Source of the DNA: Thermomicrobiales bacterium
GTDB taxonomy: Bacteria; Chloroflexota; Chloroflexia; Thermomicrobiales; CFX8
Direction of reading: 5' to 3'
Length of the DNA stretch: 32,385 bases
NCBI GenBank assembly: GCA_023954495.1
Contig: JAMLIA010000032.1
Location: 1 to 32,385 of the forward strand
Shown: positions 31,640 through 32,385 of the stretch, one piece after another
Numbering within the stretch: position 1 is the first letter of the stretch
Layout: every line of letters begins with the position of its first letter
The notes under the pieces: model-generated
Told to the model about the DNA's origin: nothing
What the model saw: only the letters and a program-made list of their open reading frames with translations
Database searches by the model: none
Program-made: the position numbers and the translations under genes

Positions 31640-32087
31640 GCTGCGCGAGATCACAACGGACAACTGGGAAGCGTGCATCCAGTTGAAGATCAGCGCCGAT
31701 CAGGACGGCTATGTCGAGCCGAACGTCGTCTCGCTCGCCGAATCGCGCGTGCATCCCTGGATGCTGCCGCTGGCGATCTACGCCGATGACGACATGGTCG
31801 GCTTCGTTATGTACTCGGACGAGCGCGACCCGCGGCTGCCGCGCTACTGGATTCACCGACTGATGATCGATGAGCGCCATCAGTCTCGCGGATACGGACG
31901 CGCCGCAATGCAGGCGGTCATCGATCGGCTGCGGCAGAAGCCCGATTGTGACGAGATCTGGGTGGGCTATGTAAGCCACAACCAGATGGCTCAGCGCTTC
32001 TATGCCTCGCTCGGCTTCGTCGAGCAGGGGCCAGCGCCGTGGGGTGATGATGAGCTCGTCGCTCGATTGGCGATCGATGCCGGATAG
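31626..32087 (+). CDS. GNAT family N-acetyltransferase
   Basis: 153 residues from ATG 31626, overlapping the hydrolase end. Motif A is HRLMIDERHQSRGYGRAAMQ at about 79-98 (the R-G-x-G-x-A acetyl-CoA loop), followed by VGYVSHNQMAQRFYASLGFV, the C-terminal motif B. The N-terminus (TTDNWEACIQLKISADQDGY) resembles the spermidine/spermine and diamine acetyltransferase branch, whose members start with E-I-T-x-x-N-W-x-x-C-x-x-L. Polyamine acetylation is therefore possible but not shown. Confidence 0.88.
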   Translation: MSTVELREITTDNWEACIQLKISADQDGYVEPNVVSLAESRVHPWMLPLAIYADDDMVGFVMYSDERDPRLPRYWIHRLMIDERHQSRGYGRAAMQAVIDRLRQKPDCDEIWVGYVSHNQMAQRFYASLGFVEQGPAPWGDDELVARLAIDAG

Positions 32088-32155
32088 CGCGAAATCGTCA
32101 TGAGTGCGGCTAAGATAGCGACAGATCGATTGACTGACATGGGGAGGGACCAGCA

Positions 32156-32385
32156 ATGAAGATTGCCCGCTACCAGAAGGACGGCGCAGTTGCCGTCGGG
32201 ATCGTTGAAGGTGACGACGTCTACGCCGCCAGTGGTGACGTGTTCGGCACGCTGACGAAGGGCGAGCGAGTCGGTAGCGTCGGCGACGTCGCGCTCGACA
32301 TCCCGATCGTGCCCGGCAAGATCGTCGCGATCGGCTTGAACTACGCCGCCCACGTGACCGAGAACGATCCGACCCGCGAGGTACC
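32156..32385 (+). CDS. Fumarylacetoacetate hydrolase family protein, 5' part
   Basis: Opens at ATG 32156 with GGGGAGGG 7 bases upstream and runs off the window. The 76 visible residues begin MKIARYQKDGAVAVGIVEGD and reach IPIVPGKIVAIGLNYAAHVT. The latter is the junction between the N-terminal beta domain (DUF2437-like) and the FAH catalytic domain, where the conserved K-I-x-x-x-x-x-N-Y-x-x-H motif begins. Such enzymes cleave or decarboxylate 2-oxo diacids using a metal. The metal-ligand Glu residues lie beyond the window. Confidence 0.88.
   Translation, partial: MKIARYQKDGAVAVGIVEGDDVYAASGDVFGTLTKGERVGSVGDVALDIPIVPGKIVAIGLNYAAHVTENDPTREV

Noticed and set aside
1-32385. tRNA, rRNA or prophage genes
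   Set aside because: No cloverleaf with a TTCGA loop and acceptor stem, no rRNA sequence, and no integrase or phage structural gene was recognised. The GGTTCGAA seen near 11.05 and 11.2 kb belongs to the repeat.

Overview
This is a GC-rich bacterial window of tightly packed genes. Its flavour is Chloroflexota, probably near Thermomicrobiales/Sphaerobacter. That placement is inferred from gene types: a secreted GerMN-domain protein, an XRE/NB-ARC/TPR regulator, two MMPL transporters, AT-poor intergenic DNA and frequent GTG/TTG starts. No rRNA or tRNA was seen, so the placement is soft.

Layout. 1-2900: the 3' end of a B3/B4-domain protein, a GNAT acetyltransferase and a frameshifted M20-type amidohydrolase. 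2950-4290: a retron-type reverse transcriptase (RT) on the minus strand, preceded by a candidate msr-msd RNA gene with its own promoter. 4400-5290: palindromes, then an ArsR-type regulator coupled to a small membrane/coiled-coil protein. 5300-9311: a PadR regulator, an MMPL transporter and two very small membrane proteins. 9354-11424: a secreted C39-like protease, a DUF488 protein and a cluster of inverted repeats that brackets a GIY-YIG nuclease gene broken by a stop codon. 11600-15798: a GerMN secreted protein, a PLP aminotransferase, an arylamine N-acetyltransferase and a six-helix membrane protein. 15728-19814 (minus): a GT-C-like glycosyltransferase and a second MMPL transporter, preceded by a 33-residue ORF with tandem Trp codons and a hairpin. 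20064-22232: DUF983, a P-loop kinase-like protein, a DinB-like protein and a VOC protein. 22353-29022 (minus): an ABC exporter pair, a CtpE-like P-type ATPase and a STAND regulator. 29147-32385: a SnoaL-like protein, a tandem of palindromic repeats, an SDR, a frameshifted alpha/beta hydrolase, a GNAT and the start of a fumarylacetoacetate hydrolase-family gene.

The most interesting object is the RT locus. On the RT-coding strand a sigma70-like promoter (TTGACG, 17 bp, TAGACT) puts the predicted transcript start at about 4250. At 4249 begins the left arm of a 15-pair inverted repeat. Its right arm ends 26 bases before the RT start codon, and an inner 6-bp helix plus three short hairpins lie between. 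This is the architecture of a retron (a1/a2 stem, msr, msd, RT). No effector gene is co-directional with the RT, so it would be an RT-only retron or one of unknown purpose.

The second notable system is a dispersed inverted-repeat family. Two facing copies frame the GIY-YIG gene, and other copies pair as gene-less palindromes at 6287-6420, 11155-11424 and 29704-29888, as an autonomous element and its non-autonomous derivatives might. Three genes carry apparent inactivating changes (two single-base frameshifts and one nonsense codon); assembly error has not been excluded for any of them.
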